Shown here: positions 36,138 through 46,894 of the stretch, piece after piece
How positions within the stretch are numbered: position 1 is the stretch's first letter
Layout of the letters: each line of letters opens with the position of its first letter
Assembly (NCBI GenBank): GCA_029880285.1
Contig: JAOUOS010000002.1
Location: 1-64,000, forward strand
Direction: 5' to 3'
Origin: Spirochaetia bacterium
GTDB taxonomy: Bacteria > Spirochaetota > Leptospiria > Turneriellales > JAOUOS01
DNA: 64,000 nucleotides
The notes under the pieces: generated by a model
What the model was told of the DNA's origin: nothing
Databases searched by the model: none
Seen by the model: only the letters and a program-made list of their open reading frames with translations
Program-made: the position numbers and the translations under genes

Positions 36138-37706
36138 GTGAAAAATATAAAAAAATATCTATTTATATACGCTATTCTTGCCATAAATACATTTTACTGC
36201 TCAAAAAAAATTGAAGAAATTGAGCCTCAAAACAATGAAAGAAAAACAGCTCAAGAAATATTTCAGGGAAAAATTTTTACAGGAGACTTTTTTAGTGAAA
36301 AAGACATGGATATTGATTATGTTTTCGTAAGAACAGATAGCGAAAAGATGTTAAAAGGCAGCCTTTCTGCTGTTAAAGGCATAGATTCAAAAATCTCTTT
36401 TTACCATGAGAAAGAAGCAAAGCCATTTAAAGTAATAAACGACAATCAAAGTTCTTTAGCCGAAGAATTCGCACCTTTTTTAATTACAAAACCCGGGGTT
36501 GTAATTGCAATTGAACCCGTAAGAGCCGTATTAGATAAGTCTTATAAAAAACTTTTTTATGAATTTCAAATTGAACTGACAAATCCTCATTACCCTGTAG
36601 AAAAAGAACCCAATGATACTTTTGAAGAAGCTGAACAAATTGAAAAAAATACTATTATAGGATATTATAACTGCAGAAAATCAAGCGAAAAAAACTTAGA
36701 AAAAGATTTTTATTATTTTTATCTTGAAGAAGAAAAAAAATATCTAGTATCGGCACATCTTACGGGAATTCAAGGTATAGACCCTGTTTTGCGTTTATAC
36801 GATGAAAACCAGAATGTATTAAAGTATTCTCAAGAAAAAGGAATTGGTCAGGGAGAGAATATTATATCTTTGGGAATAGAAGGGCCTCAAAAAGTTTTTA
36901 TTTCGGTTAATGAAAGTAACGGAAATATAAACACTACAGAGTATTATGAACTAAAAATTGAAAAGCAAGAATTTAAAAATAATTTTGAATATGAACCCAA
37001 TGATATGATAGATAAAGCCTCTGTTCTTAGCGAAACAGAAACAGAGGGAAAAATAGACGGAAGGCATGATATTGATTTTTACATGTATCAAAATATAAAT
37101 GAATGGCCGGTAGAACTTTCGGTAAAAGTAGTGCCGGGAGAAAATTTAGATTTAAAAATGGAATACTTTAAAAACGATGAAACCGAAATTTTATTTAACG
37201 ACTCTGGCAAAGAAAAGAATGAAGGTATTTCAAATAGAATTATTTTTACTAATGAAAAAATTTATCTAAAACTTTCACCTGAAGACTGGCAAAAAGACTA
37301 TGCCATTTCTTATACAATTTATATTAATGAAAAACAGCCTATAGATAATGCCGAAACAGAACCCAATGACTTAAAAGAAAACGCTGACACATTGTATCCC
37401 GACTCAGAAATTATTGGATATATAAATCCGAATTCTGATATAGATTTCTATCGTTTAAAAAATGAAAATCAAAATAGATATAAAATATTGTTAGACGGCA
37501 TATCGGGATGTAAACAATCTTTATATATTACCGATAAAAAAGGCTATAAAACCGAAGAAAAATTTTCTCAGTCTTTAGGCGAAGGAATTTCTATGACCAC
37601 GGTTATTGAAAAAAATGGAATGATTGCTGTTTTATGCGAAAGCGCGTCTGAAAACTTATTTGAAAAACCCTATACACTATTAGTTAAAACTCTTGAAACA
37701 GAATAA
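36138..37706 (+). CDS. Lipoprotein with three EPND (pre-peptidase C-terminal type) domains
   Basis: 522 aa, starting with GTG at 36138. The signal peptide KKYLFIYAILAINTFYC ends in a lipobox with Cys21, so the mature protein is lipidated and lies in the envelope. Three β-sandwich units each begin with a motif of the PPC family: VEKEPNDTFEEAEQI (about 155), YEPNDMIDKASVL (about 283) and ETEPNDLKENADTL (about 413), each followed by a D-x-D-(F/Y)-(Y/F) stretch (KDFYYFYL, IDFYMYQ, IDFYRLK). No protease domain is present. It is probably a surface-binding or structural lipoprotein. The next gene starts directly after its stop. Confidence 0.8.
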   Translation: MKNIKKYLFIYAILAINTFYCSKKIEEIEPQNNERKTAQEIFQGKIFTGDFFSEKDMDIDYVFVRTDSEKMLKGSLSAVKGIDSKISFYHEKEAKPFKVINDNQSSLAEEFAPFLITKPGVVIAIEPVRAVLDKSYKKLFYEFQIELTNPHYPVEKEPNDTFEEAEQIEKNTIIGYYNCRKSSEKNLEKDFYYFYLEEEKKYLVSAHLTGIQGIDPVLRLYDENQNVLKYSQEKGIGQGENIISLGIEGPQKVFISVNESNGNINTTEYYELKIEKQEFKNNFEYEPNDMIDKASVLSETETEGKIDGRHDIDFYMYQNINEWPVELSVKVVPGENLDLKMEYFKNDETEILFNDSGKEKNEGISNRIIFTNEKIYLKLSPEDWQKDYAISYTIYINEKQPIDNAETEPNDLKENADTLYPDSEIIGYINPNSDIDFYRLKNENQNRYKILLDGISGCKQSLYITDKKGYKTEEKFSQSLGEGISMTTVIEKNGMIAVLCESASENLFEKPYTLLVKTLETE

Positions 37707-38138
37707 ATGAAAAAAGAAAATATTAAATACTTAATACTTACCATCGTTTTAATCATAAATTGCGCGGGCTTTTTTACCCGTTCGCCTGAAGATAACTTTT
37801 TCTTTATCGCTCAAGATATGGGAGAAACCAAAATATCTGAAGATAAACTCATATACTATAAAATATATATTAATAATGAATACGTCGCGAAAACACCCGC
37901 CGGATACTTTTTCGAAGAAAAAAAAATAAGTCTTTATATTAAACCGGGAAAGCATATATTTTACGTAGAAAGATGGATTTTAGACGAACCTGATGAAGTA
38001 TACAAAAGAGCCAATAATGTTTGGCAAATGCCAGAAAACGTATATCTTAATGTGGGTGAAAAAAAAGCTATTATTAAAACAGGTTTTCATCACGGGTTTC
38101 AAAGAAGCTATTTAGATATATCTGAAATAGAAAGTTAA
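37707..38138 (+). CDS. Small lipoprotein of unknown function
   Basis: 143 aa. The N-terminus IKYLILTIVLIINC has a lipobox with Cys at residue 19. The mature part is β-rich (YYKIYINNEYVAKTPAGYFFEE, LYIKPGKHIFYVERW), resembling small PEGA-like or immunoglobulin-like domains, which is a guess. The ATG follows the preceding TAA without a gap, so coupled translation is likely. Its TAA abuts the stop codon of the convergent gene (38138/38139). Confidence 0.7.
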   Translation: MKKENIKYLILTIVLIINCAGFFTRSPEDNFFFIAQDMGETKISEDKLIYYKIYINNEYVAKTPAGYFFEEKKISLYIKPGKHIFYVERWILDEPDEVYKRANNVWQMPENVYLNVGEKKAIIKTGFHHGFQRSYLDISEIES

Positions 38139-39701
38139 TTATGGCGCGGGACTAAAAGGAGCAGGACTAGACGGGGGCCAAAGGTAAATTTCTTCTCTTT
38201 TTCGTTTTTCATTTAAATATTCCTGAAGATGTTTTTGAATTGTAATAGAAATTTTATTTCTTATTTGTAGTTTTTCAAGTTTATTGTTTGTCGTCTTATA
38301 CTGATTAATTAAAGGTCTTAAATTTTTTATGGTCTCGCCATTCAGATAGTATTTATCAACTTTCGCGTTTTTGGGAATCTTATTCCATACTTTAATAGCT
38401 TCATCAAAATCTGTTTCACTGCCTAAAAAGGTTCCTTTATCCCATAGAATTCTTCCTTTTTCAAAGAGAGCGTCATTTCTTCTGTAATCTTGCGGCGCGG
38501 AATTCAGTATATGCTGCATAATTTCTAACCGTTTATTAGAATATAGCGTAACTACATCATTATAACTTTTAATATTCTTTTTTTCAAGAAGGGGAAGATA
38601 TCTTTCAACCACCCTTCGTATACTTTCAATTCTAAGCTGTTTCTTCTTTTCAGGAGGAAAATTAGCATATTTTTGTTTAAAATCATACAAATAGCGAAGA
38701 GCTCTCTGTTGAATTTCATAAATATTCTCAATGGCAAATAGCATTTCAATAGAGGTCTTACTGCCGTCTAATTTAGACGCTATTTCAAGAGAATTTTTTA
38801 AAAAATCCTCTTTATTTAAGTTTTCTTCAAAATAATCTAAATTAAAATAAGTAGAATCGCGGCTAAAAACATATGCCAGACGCTGCAAATTTTTATAATA
38901 AAGTTCTCTAAGCGCCATCGGTAAATCACCCTTATTGGGGTCGTGTTCTAAATACTTTTGTCTAAATTCAGCAAACTGTTCTTCTTTGGGCAGGGGCAAA
39001 GTTTGGTTAAAATAATCGTCTCTTTCTAAAGCGGGAAAACTTAACGGGGGATAGCCTTTCTTTTTGTCTTTTATTATCTGGGCCTTTATTTGAGCGGTTA
39101 CCAGTTCTCCCTGTGTCCATTTTCTAAAATCGTCAATTATCTTATTTCTTTCGTGATAATCTCTTAATTCCTGCGGGGCTTTTTTTAATATCTCAGAAAA
39201 AGGCTTCTCTATTGTTTCTAACGTGGGAAAAACATCTTTAACAGCAATATCTTCATAATGTCTTTTGCGGTAAATATAAGATTCGCTTACATTGTTTTCG
39301 TTTATAATCTGCTCAAATACCTGTTCATAATCTTTCAATAAATTAACAGAATCTTTAAGCCTGTCTTTTAAACCGCTCCATTTTTCTTTGTCATAGTTGT
39401 AAGACTCAAAAAAGTCATCTGGATTTTCCTGCCTTTCTTTTTGAAGTTCTTCTTTACTTTTTTGTTGTTCCATTAAAACATCAAGAGGAGTTTGACTTTT
39501 TGTTTCTATAACAACCGGTATTTCTATGCTTTTCTTTTCGGCTCTAATACCGTCACACTGTTCTTTAGCAATCTGAATTTTCCCCTGGTAAAGCAGTTCA
39601 AATATTATAGCTATATGAATAAAAATCGCAAAATGTAGCATAAAATACCACACAATTAATGCCTTTTTAGATGATTTTTCTATCTCTGTTTTCATGTGCA
39701 T
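38139..39701 (-). CDS. Single-pass membrane protein of unknown function
   Basis: 520 aa. One TM near residues 14-38 (LIVWYFMLHFAIFIHIAIIFELLY) is followed by a long, charged, largely helical domain, which should be periplasmic. Glu/Lys/Arg-rich helices and regular aromatic spacing in 280-480 suggest an α-solenoid, perhaps TPR-like, but no repeat consensus is clear. The tail is Pro-rich (PPSSPAPFSPAP). No family recognised. Start ATG 39701 or 39695. No operon partner. Confidence 0.6.
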   Translation of the reverse strand: MHMKTEIEKSSKKALIVWYFMLHFAIFIHIAIIFELLYQGKIQIAKEQCDGIRAEKKSIEIPVVIETKSQTPLDVLMEQQKSKEELQKERQENPDDFFESYNYDKEKWSGLKDRLKDSVNLLKDYEQVFEQIINENNVSESYIYRKRHYEDIAVKDVFPTLETIEKPFSEILKKAPQELRDYHERNKIIDDFRKWTQGELVTAQIKAQIIKDKKKGYPPLSFPALERDDYFNQTLPLPKEEQFAEFRQKYLEHDPNKGDLPMALRELYYKNLQRLAYVFSRDSTYFNLDYFEENLNKEDFLKNSLEIASKLDGSKTSIEMLFAIENIYEIQQRALRYLYDFKQKYANFPPEKKKQLRIESIRRVVERYLPLLEKKNIKSYNDVVTLYSNKRLEIMQHILNSAPQDYRRNDALFEKGRILWDKGTFLGSETDFDEAIKVWNKIPKNAKVDKYYLNGETIKNLRPLINQYKTTNNKLEKLQIRNKISITIQKHLQEYLNEKRKREEIYLWPPSSPAPFSPAP

Positions 39702-39866
39702 ATTAATAATTTTTTATTAATGTATAAATATTTTTGAGACACTGCGTCAATGTATTGACAGTTTGAATAGTTTTTTTCATAAACAAGTTATTCAAAAACC
39801 GCGTATTATTAAATAAAGAAAATTATTGTTCCGCTATGCGTTTAATTTATGCCGCACTATAATCTA

Positions 39867-41003
39867 TTAGGTTTTTATTCCCTCGGTTTGCATCTCAACT
39901 TGCTTTAAAGGTAAATTCAATATAATTTCAGTCCCATGATTATCAGATAATGACTTCTGTTCCCGCGAGTTTACTTTTATGCTTCCCCCGTATGCTTCTA
40001 CAAATTTTTTCACTAAAGGCATACCATATCCTGTACCCGGTTCGCCATTGGTACCTGCTCTACTTGTCACTTTTTCAACATTAAAGAGATTTTCTAATAA
40101 ATTTAACGGCATACCTATACCATGATCTATTATGGCAAATGAAACGGTGTTTTCTTCTAAAAAACTTTTCAGTTCTATTGTTGAACCATTTGAAGAAAAT
40201 TTAATCGCATTAGTTAAAAGATTATTTAATACAGAATTAATAAATGACGTTTTTTCAACAACAACGTCAATATTATCATCAATAGAAATTTCAAGAAAAA
40301 TCTTTTTTTCTTGAAAACGATTTCGCAGCATATTGTACGATTCTACAATTAAATTTTTGAGATTATAGCTGGATAAATGAAGTTTGGTTTTTCCATCTTC
40401 GAGAGCCATTATCATACGAACAAGTTTAAGCATTTCTAAGCTGTTATTCATAGAAATCTCAATTTGATCCTTCAATTCATTAAAAATATTCGGACTTTCT
40501 TTTTCTATTTGTAAAATAGTACTCACGGAACAAATAGGATTTATAAGATCGTGGCAAAGTACATGTATTAATTCTTTTCTTTCTCGTGACAATTTGGCTA
40601 CTTTATCTCTGTTTTTTTTTAGCTCAATGTGAGTTGATACCCTAGCTAAAAGCTCTGGTACTTTAAAAGGCTTGGTAATATAATCTACAGCGCCTAATTC
40701 AAACCCTTTTAAAAGGTTTTTTGTCTCATTAATGGCCGTTAAAAATATTACGGGAACATCTTTCATCTCTTTATTTTCTTTTATTTTTACGCATGTTTCA
40801 TATCCATCCATTTTCGGCATCATAATATCCAGCAAAATTAGATCTGGCTTCGATCTTTCAAGAATTTTCAAGGCTTCAAAACCATTACTTGCTGTGATTA
40901 TTTCATAATTATGGCTATTTAAAATTTCAGCTAAAATCTGAATATTTTTTTTAATATCGTCAACGATTAATACACTTCCCTTTTTATCATCTTCTTCTGT
41001 CAT
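39867..41003 (-). CDS. Receiver-histidine kinase protein
   Basis: 378 aa, cytoplasmic. The N-terminal receiver (about 8-125) has VLIVDDIKKN, Asp in LILLDIMMPKMDG, Thr in FLTAI and Lys in ITKPF. A short coil leads to HisKA with VLCHDLINPI and an HATPase with NSVLNNLLTNAIKFS, DHGIGMP and GTGYGMPLVKKFVEAYGG. This arrangement lets an upstream kinase modulate the C-terminal kinase through the receiver. No partner gene is adjacent. A fragment of an HD-GYP domain lies just upstream on the opposite strand (41132-41260). Confidence 0.9.
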   Translation of the reverse strand: MTEEDDKKGSVLIVDDIKKNIQILAEILNSHNYEIITASNGFEALKILERSKPDLILLDIMMPKMDGYETCVKIKENKEMKDVPVIFLTAINETKNLLKGFELGAVDYITKPFKVPELLARVSTHIELKKNRDKVAKLSRERKELIHVLCHDLINPICSVSTILQIEKESPNIFNELKDQIEISMNNSLEMLKLVRMIMALEDGKTKLHLSSYNLKNLIVESYNMLRNRFQEKKIFLEISIDDNIDVVVEKTSFINSVLNNLLTNAIKFSSNGSTIELKSFLEENTVSFAIIDHGIGMPLNLLENLFNVEKVTSRAGTNGEPGTGYGMPLVKKFVEAYGGSIKVNSREQKSLSDNHGTEIILNLPLKQVEMQTEGIKT

Positions 41004-41131
41004 ATTACTTTACTCGTTTCAATTAATATCTTATCTTTATCACGCACTTTATTATTAATAGATAATATATTTTTATATATTACAAGCAATACTTATATTT
41101 GTCCAAAATTTATTCTAATAAGACTACGCTA

Positions 41132-41260
41132 TTTCATCATGAAAAATGGAGCGGTGAAGGCTACCCTAAAGGTCTAAAGGGAGAGGCTATACCCGAATCG
41201 GCGCGCATTACGGCCATTGCCGATGTCTTTGACGCTTTAACTCTTAATCAATCGTTCTAA
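41132..41260 (+). pseudogene. HD-GYP domain fragment
   Basis: Reading from 41132 the plus strand encodes [15 protein letters not shown], then [22 protein letters not shown], and stops at TAA 41258-41260. This is the conserved GYP half of an HD-GYP c-di-GMP phosphodiesterase: HHE, GxGYP, IP[16 protein letters not shown]. Nothing before or after it belongs to that family, and there is no start codon, so it is a relic of about 37 codons. It is also more G+C-rich than its left flank. Its end overlaps the stop of the large lipoprotein gene by 17 bases, which marks a recombination breakpoint near 41242. Confidence 0.85.
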
Positions 41261-44200
41261 AAATTTTTGTGATGCCGGTGCCGTTGCCGGCGCTTACGAA
41301 AAGGTAATTTAATCCGCCGCTTTCATACGTTGTATATGAAAAAATTCTGGTATTGTTAGCCGTATCGCCTAGGCCAAAACTCGATACCAGAGAAAACTGA
41401 GACTCTAAAGGCGAAACGCCGCTTGGCACAGAACTCATATCGGCTCGCCAGATATTGAGCCCGTAAGCTGAATTTTCTAAACCTATATAAAGATAATTGC
41501 CGTTTACTTCAAGAAGCGAAATGTGCGTGTTTTCTGTGTCGCACATATTTGTTGTTCCGCAGGCGGTATTGCCGCTCATATCAACTCTGCCGTTTGCCGA
41601 GGGGTTTTCTGCCACAAGAACCCAGTCGGGCGAACCCTTGGGAGAGGCAGTACTTCCCTTGGGCAGCATCCAAAGCTGGGGAACTTCGCTTCCTGATGGA
41701 CATGTTTGCTTAACAGTACTTGTAATTCTCTGTATGGTTTCGCTCGCGCATGCGTTTCTTATTAAATACAAATCGCCATTTGGCGCTGTTTTCATATTTG
41801 GTATGGCTTTTAAGGCGTATGTATAGGTATTGGCCGGTTCAAGACAATCCCAGTCGTCGCCGTTACCGTCGCAAATACCGTCATTGCCGTAATTTTCGGG
41901 CATGGCAATAGACATATAGCGAAGCCACTTTATACTTGAAGGCGTAATATCTTCAAAGTGATTGCCGTCGCTGGGCGGGTTTGCCGCCGTAGAATAAGTT
42001 AATTGGGTGCGAAGAACGCCGCCGTCATTAACCTGGCTCAGTAAAGTTCTGGTATCGATATCGGTATCTGAACCGCCTGACGCTATATATAGCTGTGAGT
42101 CGTTACCGCCCGGCCCGTCGTTATCATAATCATGCATAGTATCTATACCCATGAGGTTACCGTTTTGTAAATTGCTGGGATTACCGTTTGTGCCAATATG
42201 ATCAAGAATCCGGCCATTTAAGTATACAGGCGCCGCGTGATAAACGTCGCCATTGGCGCACCCGCTGGGGTTTACGCACATACGACTGAAAAGAACAGAC
42301 TGCCCTCCCGCGTCAATATTGCATACGTAAAGCTGATCTTTATAAACCAAAGCCGATGCCATCATGGGACTGGCGCCTCCAGAAAGAAAACCGCTTAATT
42401 CTTCAAAACCCATTCTAAAACCGGTAGTGTTGCCGCCGCCGTCATTGGTCTGCCAAATTGACTCGTAATTTGCCTTTGAGGGCTCAATATAGCCCGATAC
42501 AAAAAGCGCCTGCGTGCCTCCCGCCGTTGAGCAGGCTGCGCCGGTAAGATTATGGGGCTGTGCCCCCAGACAGGCCGGTAAAAAAAAGTCGATACCTTTT
42601 AAAAGCGAGCCGCTGGCATTGGGCAGATCGTAAAAGCTCTGGTTACCAGCAGTTACAAGATCGCCGTCAAGGTCGGTATTGGCCGTTCCCGATAAATCAT
42701 GTGCAAAACGAAACACCTGACTTTGCGCGTCATTTGGCCCCGCGTAAACTCTGTCGTCATAGGTAAAAAGCTTAAAATCAGACACACTGTCGCCAAAAGG
42801 GTCGGCATGTACGGCGCCCTCATCAAAGGTGCCCGATGTGGCGATGGTAAATAAACCGGTATTATCAATGCCGTTTTCTACAATCGCGTTTAAGTTCAAA
42901 TCTAAAACACCGGTAACCGTAAGGGTATATGACGCATCGGGCAAAAATGATGTAAAATAAAGAAGTACGCCGTTTGTACCCGAAAGTAGCGCGCTTGCAA
43001 TAAGATTGCCCGGGCCGTTTGCGTCTATTTCGAAATTGAGAGTATTTTCGACACTTGTTTGATTCATGGGTTCTGAAAAGTTTAGTCTAATTCTATCTGT
43101 GCTTTCAACGCTTATAGATAAAAGAGAAGGCGTTTTATTTTCTACAAAAAAACTTTGAACATTGTCAACGCCGTCAGCATTTATTGTCATCGCGTTTAAA
43201 TCTTTCACGTTAAAAACTGTTAGCGTATGCGTACCATCCGGAATAATATCATGAATCGTAATTATAACCTCAGAAGCTACCGCGTCACGAACAGCCAAAA
43301 GAACATGACAAGAACTGACATGGTAATTTGAAATTGTCTCGGCGCTTATTTGCTCAACATCTTCTGAAAAAGTAAGCCGAATGGTAGTGGCACTCTCTGA
43401 TACCGCGCTTATAAGAACAGGCGGATAATTCATCGTAAAAGACGCCTTATTGTTAATATCATCTTCTATGATGGCATTAGAATATAAATCGACAATATTA
43501 AAAACAGTCACAGAATGAAGAGCTTCGGTTAAAGGCGCCGTTGTCGTTAAAATTACGTCTGTGCCGCCCGCGTCTAATACCACAGACGATATTCCTGCGC
43601 CGGCAGAGTTTAAATCAATCTGGTAGTTTGCAATTGTCTGGGCAGAGGTAAGTTCAATTTGCTCTGAAAAAAAGAGCCGTATTGTTGAAGGGTTTATTAC
43701 CGATATGCTGTTAAGAGAAGGCGGGGCAGAATCAATATAAAATGACTGAACGTTTGAAATACTGTCATTTGCAATTGTATTGTTGAATAAGTCGGCGATA
43801 TTATAAACTGTCATTGTATGCGTTCCGTCGGTGATGGGCGACGTGGTAGTTATAATAACATCGGTTGGTACAGTATCGCGCATAGCCGAAGCGATATTTG
43901 CTGCGGCCCCGTTTGTATCAATTTCATAATTGTTTATATTCTCAGCCGATATTTGGTCTACATCTTCTGAAAATATAAGCCTGAGACTATTCGGGCCTAA
44001 AACAACAGCCCGGTCAAATAAAGGCGCTCGGGTATCTACCCAAAAAGAGCTTACGTTATCTGCGCCGTTATTGTTTATTATATTGGCCGATAAATCTTCA
44101 ACATTCAACACGGTAACAGAATGAGCCCCCTGGGTAAGTCTTTTACTTGTATTAAAAGTGATGATTACATCTACGTTATTTACGTCTAGTGCCACATTAT

Positions 44201-46049
44201 TTATATCTGCCCCGGGCGCTTTGGCGTCTATCTGGTAGTTTGCAGCGGTTTCTGCCGTAAATGTATCTAAACTTTCAGAAAATGTAAGTATGATGATTAA
44301 ATCGGTTTGTACCGTTACGCCCAATAAAACAGGCGGCGTAATATCTGCTACAATATAAGAAGCTAAATTATCTACCCCATTGTGTGTAATTACATTGGCA
44401 GAAGCATCTTCAACATTATAAACTGTAACATTATGAGAGCCCTCGGTTAAAGAACCCGACAGCGTAATTAAAACCTCGTTTAAGTTTACCGCGTCGCGAA
44501 CTGCCGAAGAAATAAGCGAACCAGCCGGGTTTGCATCAATTTGATAATTTGTGGTTGTCTCTGCTGTTGTTTGTTCCACATCTTCTGAAAATGTCAGGCG
44601 AATTGTCGTGGAGGTCTCTAATATCGCAGAAGATAATACCGGCGGTGTGGTATCGGGTACAATAAAAAACGCTAAATTATCTACCCCATCATTTATAATT
44701 ATATTGGCAGAAGCATCTTCAACATTATACACTGTAATATTATGGGCACCCTCGGTTAAAGAACCCGACAGCGTAATTAAAACCTCGTTTAAGTTTACCG
44801 CGTCGCGAACTGCCCATGAAATAAGCGAACCAGCCGGGTTTGCATCAATTTGATAATTTGTGGTTGTCTCTGCTGTTGTTTGTTCTACATCTTCTAAAAA
44901 AGTAAGCCGAATTGTCGTAGATGTTTCTAATACGGCTGAAGATAATACCGGTGGTGTGGTATCGGGTACAATAAAAAACGCTAAATTATCTACCCCATTG
45001 TTTGTAATTACATTGGCAGAAGCATCTTCAATATTATACACTGTAATATTATGGGCGCCCTCGGTTAAAGAGCCCGACAGCGTAATTAAAACCTCGTTTA
45101 AGTTTACCGCGTCGCGAACTACCGATGAAATAAGCGAACCAGCTGGGTTTGCATCAATCTGGTAATTAACTGCTGTCTCTGCCGTAAGCTGTTCTACAGT
45201 TTCTGAAAATGTAAGCCGAATTGTCGTAGATGCCTCTAATAAGACCGAAGATAATATCGGCGGTGTGGTATCGGGCACAACCATAAAAGAAGTTGTGTTA
45301 TCAATACCATCGTTTGTAATTACATTGGCAAAAGTATCTTCAACATTATACACTGTAATATTATGTGTACCGCCGGTTAACGGGGCGGGTAAAGTAATTA
45401 AAACCTCGTTTAAGTTTACCGCGTCACGCACAGCCGATAAAATTCCGACTCCCGCGGCATTGGCGTCTATTTGATAATTGGTTGTTGTCTCTGCTGTTGT
45501 TTGTTCTACATCTTCTGAAAAAGTAAGCCGAATTGTCGTGGATGTTTCTAATGCGGCTGAAGATAATACCGGTGCTGTTGTATCAGGTACAAAAAAAGAC
45601 GCTAAATTATCTACCCCATCATTTGTAATTACATTGGCAGAAGCATCTTCAACATTATAGACTGTAATATTATGGGTACCCTCGGTTAAAGAGCCTGTTA
45701 ATGTAATTAAAACCTCGCTTAAGTTTACCGAATCGCGAACTGCCGATAAAATTAGCGAACCGGCTGAATTAGTGTCTATCTGGTAATTAACTGCTGTCTC
45801 TGCCGTAAGCTGCTCTAAGCTTTCAGAAAATGTCAGGCGAATTGTCGTGGATGTTTCTAATACCGCTGAAGATAATACCGGTGCTGTTGTATCGTTATTT
45901 ACATCGGGCGGTGTAATGTCAGTACTATCATTTGATTTTAAAGTATTTTCAATTAAAAACGCTTCAAACTCAGAACCGCACTGAAGAGTATGTACAGCAA
46001 AACCAAATAAAATTACATATGTATATAACAATTTTTTAAGCATAGTCAT
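41244..46049 (-). CDS. Giant lipoprotein: ten Ig-like repeats plus β-propeller-like C-terminal domain
   Basis: 1601 aa. A signal peptide with lipobox HTLQC (Cys24) predicts an outer-envelope lipoprotein. Residues 56-1073 hold ten Ig-like (SbsA-type) repeats of about 100 aa. Each has [19 protein letters not shown] near its start and [17 protein letters not shown] near its end. The first five are almost identical; the others diverge. Residues 1074-1601 form a distinct domain with many W/G/D motifs ([52 protein letters not shown]) and several Cys, probably a β-propeller. The 3' part of the gene is markedly richer in G+C than the surroundings. Start ATG 46049 or 46043. Adhesion or surface display is an inference. 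Confidence 0.85.
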   Translation of the reverse strand: MTMLKKLLYTYVILFGFAVHTLQCGSEFEAFLIENTLKSNDSTDITPPDVNNDTTAPVLSSAVLETSTTIRLTFSESLEQLTAETAVNYQIDTNSAGSLILSAVRDSVNLSEVLITLTGSLTEGTHNITVYNVEDASANVITNDGVDNLASFFVPDTTAPVLSSAALETSTTIRLTFSEDVEQTTAETTTNYQIDANAAGVGILSAVRDAVNLNEVLITLPAPLTGGTHNITVYNVEDTFANVITNDGIDNTTSFMVVPDTTPPILSSVLLEASTTIRLTFSETVEQLTAETAVNYQIDANPAGSLISSVVRDAVNLNEVLITLSGSLTEGAHNITVYNIEDASANVITNNGVDNLAFFIVPDTTPPVLSSAVLETSTTIRLTFLEDVEQTTAETTTNYQIDANPAGSLISWAVRDAVNLNEVLITLSGSLTEGAHNITVYNVEDASANIIINDGVDNLAFFIVPDTTPPVLSSAILETSTTIRLTFSEDVEQTTAETTTNYQIDANPAGSLISSAVRDAVNLNEVLITLSGSLTEGSHNVTVYNVEDASANVITHNGVDNLASYIVADITPPVLLGVTVQTDLIIILTFSESLDTFTAETAANYQIDAKAPGADINNVALDVNNVDVIITFNTSKRLTQGAHSVTVLNVEDLSANIINNNGADNVSSFWVDTRAPLFDRAVVLGPNSLRLIFSEDVDQISAENINNYEIDTNGAAANIASAMRDTVPTDVIITTTSPITDGTHTMTVYNIADLFNNTIANDSISNVQSFYIDSAPPSLNSISVINPSTIRLFFSEQIELTSAQTIANYQIDLNSAGAGISSVVLDAGGTDVILTTTAPLTEALHSVTVFNIVDLYSNAIIEDDINNKASFTMNYPPVLISAVSESATTIRLTFSEDVEQISAETISNYHVSSCHVLLAVRDAVASEVIITIHDIIPDGTHTLTVFNVKDLNAMTINADGVDNVQSFFVENKTPSLLSISVESTDRIRLNFSEPMNQTSVENTLNFEIDANGPGNLIASALLSGTNGVLLYFTSFLPDASYTLTVTGVLDLNLNAIVENGIDNTGLFTIATSGTFDEGAVHADPFGDSVSDFKLFTYDDRVYAGPNDAQSQVFRFAHDLSGTANTDLDGDLVTAGNQSFYDLPNASGSLLKGIDFFLPACLGAQPHNLTGAACSTAGGTQALFVSGYIEPSKANYESIWQTNDGGGNTTGFRMGFEELSGFLSGGASPMMASALVYKDQLYVCNIDAGGQSVLFSRMCVNPSGCANGDVYHAAPVYLNGRILDHIGTNGNPSNLQNGNLMGIDTMHDYDNDGPGGNDSQLYIASGGSDTDIDTRTLLSQVNDGGVLRTQLTYSTAANPPSDGNHFEDITPSSIKWLRYMSIAMPENYGNDGICDGNGDDWDCLEPANTYTYALKAIPNMKTAPNGDLYLIRNACASETIQRITSTVKQTCPSGSEVPQLWMLPKGSTASPKGSPDWVLVAENPSANGRVDMSGNTACGTTNMCDTENTHISLLEVNGNYLYIGLENSAYGLNIWRADMSSVPSGVSPLESQFSLVSSFGLGDTANNTRIFSYTTYESGGLNYLFVSAGNGTGITKIFRTID
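44337..45884 (-). repeat. Five near-identical 309-312-bp coding repeats
   Basis: Five consecutive units (103, 104, 103, 103 and 103 codons) encode the first five Ig-like domains of the giant lipoprotein. Units 3, 4 and 5 are especially alike at DNA level, including third codon positions, so they arose by recent duplication or are kept alike by gene conversion. Such arrays can change copy number by recombination. Confidence 0.85.
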
Positions 46050-46117
46050 ATTGGACGAAATTTTCTTTTATTATTATACAAAATTTATACAAATATTTTA
46101 GTCACATCCATATATTT

Positions 46118-46891
46118 TTAAAAAATATATTTAAAATATAAATTATACGCCAAGGAGCTTAAAGGGATAAAACCATCATATGAATAAAAATACGTAATAG
46201 AAAATCCTGTTAAAAAATTTCTATATCCAATACCTATAGAAACATCTGGTTGAATAAGCAGTTTCGCGAATTCTTTAAACTTTTCGTTTACTTTTATTAT
46301 TGAATACATAGGAGCTATTGTCAGTGATTCTATAAAATATATCTTTAGATGACTATCCCTTAAAATCTCTTGCCGCCAAACCGGGCCAGACGCCATACCC
46401 AGCATTCTTAAAGAATTAACAGATTTTTCAAACCATATAGGCGTAATCATGAGCTTAAAATCAGGAAAAATCGCTTTTTTACTTTGCCAAATGTTATCTT
46501 TAAGATTAAAATTTAGAGAGAAAAATACTCCATAACCGTAATCAAATATCTTTGAAAACCCATACTGCGGCTTAAGGTATCTAAAACCAATATCAAAATT
46601 ATGAATAAAACTTTTCTTAGAGGGTTCAGCCTCTTGCGATTTTTTCCATTTTTCTTTTAATTTTTCATAAACTTCTAAACTTTCTTTTTTATCTTTTATA
46701 ACTTTTAATTCTTCAATTTTTTCCTGCTCAATTTCAAAGGTACCCAGATTACTTTCAAAAATTACAATATTTTTATTCTTTTTTTTTATTGTACCATTTA
46801 AAATTATACCGTCTTTTGTAGAAATAACATCTGCCATAATTTGTGCCGGCAAAAGGAATATAATCCAAAATAAGATGAATTTTTTTCTCAT
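46118..46891 (-). CDS. Exported protein, SH3-like N-terminal domain and probable outer-membrane part
   Basis: 257 aa. A signal peptide (FILFWIIFLLPAQIMA) is followed by a small β domain (about 20-65: STKDGIILNGTIKK, LGTFEIEQEKIEELKV). A charged linker follows, then a region of alternating hydrophobic β-strands (FDIGFRYLKPQYGF, YGVFFSLNFNL, IGIGYRNFLTGFSITYFYSYDG) that ends in aromatic YFKYIF, as outer-membrane β-barrels do. The small N-terminal domain resembles the C-terminal end of the neighbouring upstream gene product. Function unknown. It is the last gene of a three-gene operon with a GGDEF protein. Confidence 0.65.
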   Translation of the reverse strand: MRKKFILFWIIFLLPAQIMADVISTKDGIILNGTIKKKNKNIVIFESNLGTFEIEQEKIEELKVIKDKKESLEVYEKLKEKWKKSQEAEPSKKSFIHNFDIGFRYLKPQYGFSKIFDYGYGVFFSLNFNLKDNIWQSKKAIFPDFKLMITPIWFEKSVNSLRMLGMASGPVWRQEILRDSHLKIYFIESLTIAPMYSIIKVNEKFKEFAKLLIQPDVSIGIGYRNFLTGFSITYFYSYDGFIPLSSLAYNLYFKYIF

Positions 46892-46894
46892 TTG

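Noticed and set aside
41004-41300. Insertion sequence at the HD-GYP fragment
   Set aside because: No transposase fragment, terminal inverted repeats or target-site duplication could be seen; simple recombination explains it better.
44551-45660. Plus-strand open frames opposite the Ig-like repeats
   Set aside because: They recur at the repeat period, read the complement of the repeats and have no family resemblance; shadows of the minus-strand gene.
44337-45884. Regular direct repeats as a possible CRISPR array
   Set aside because: Units are about 309 bp, wholly coding and without unique spacers; they encode Ig-like domains.
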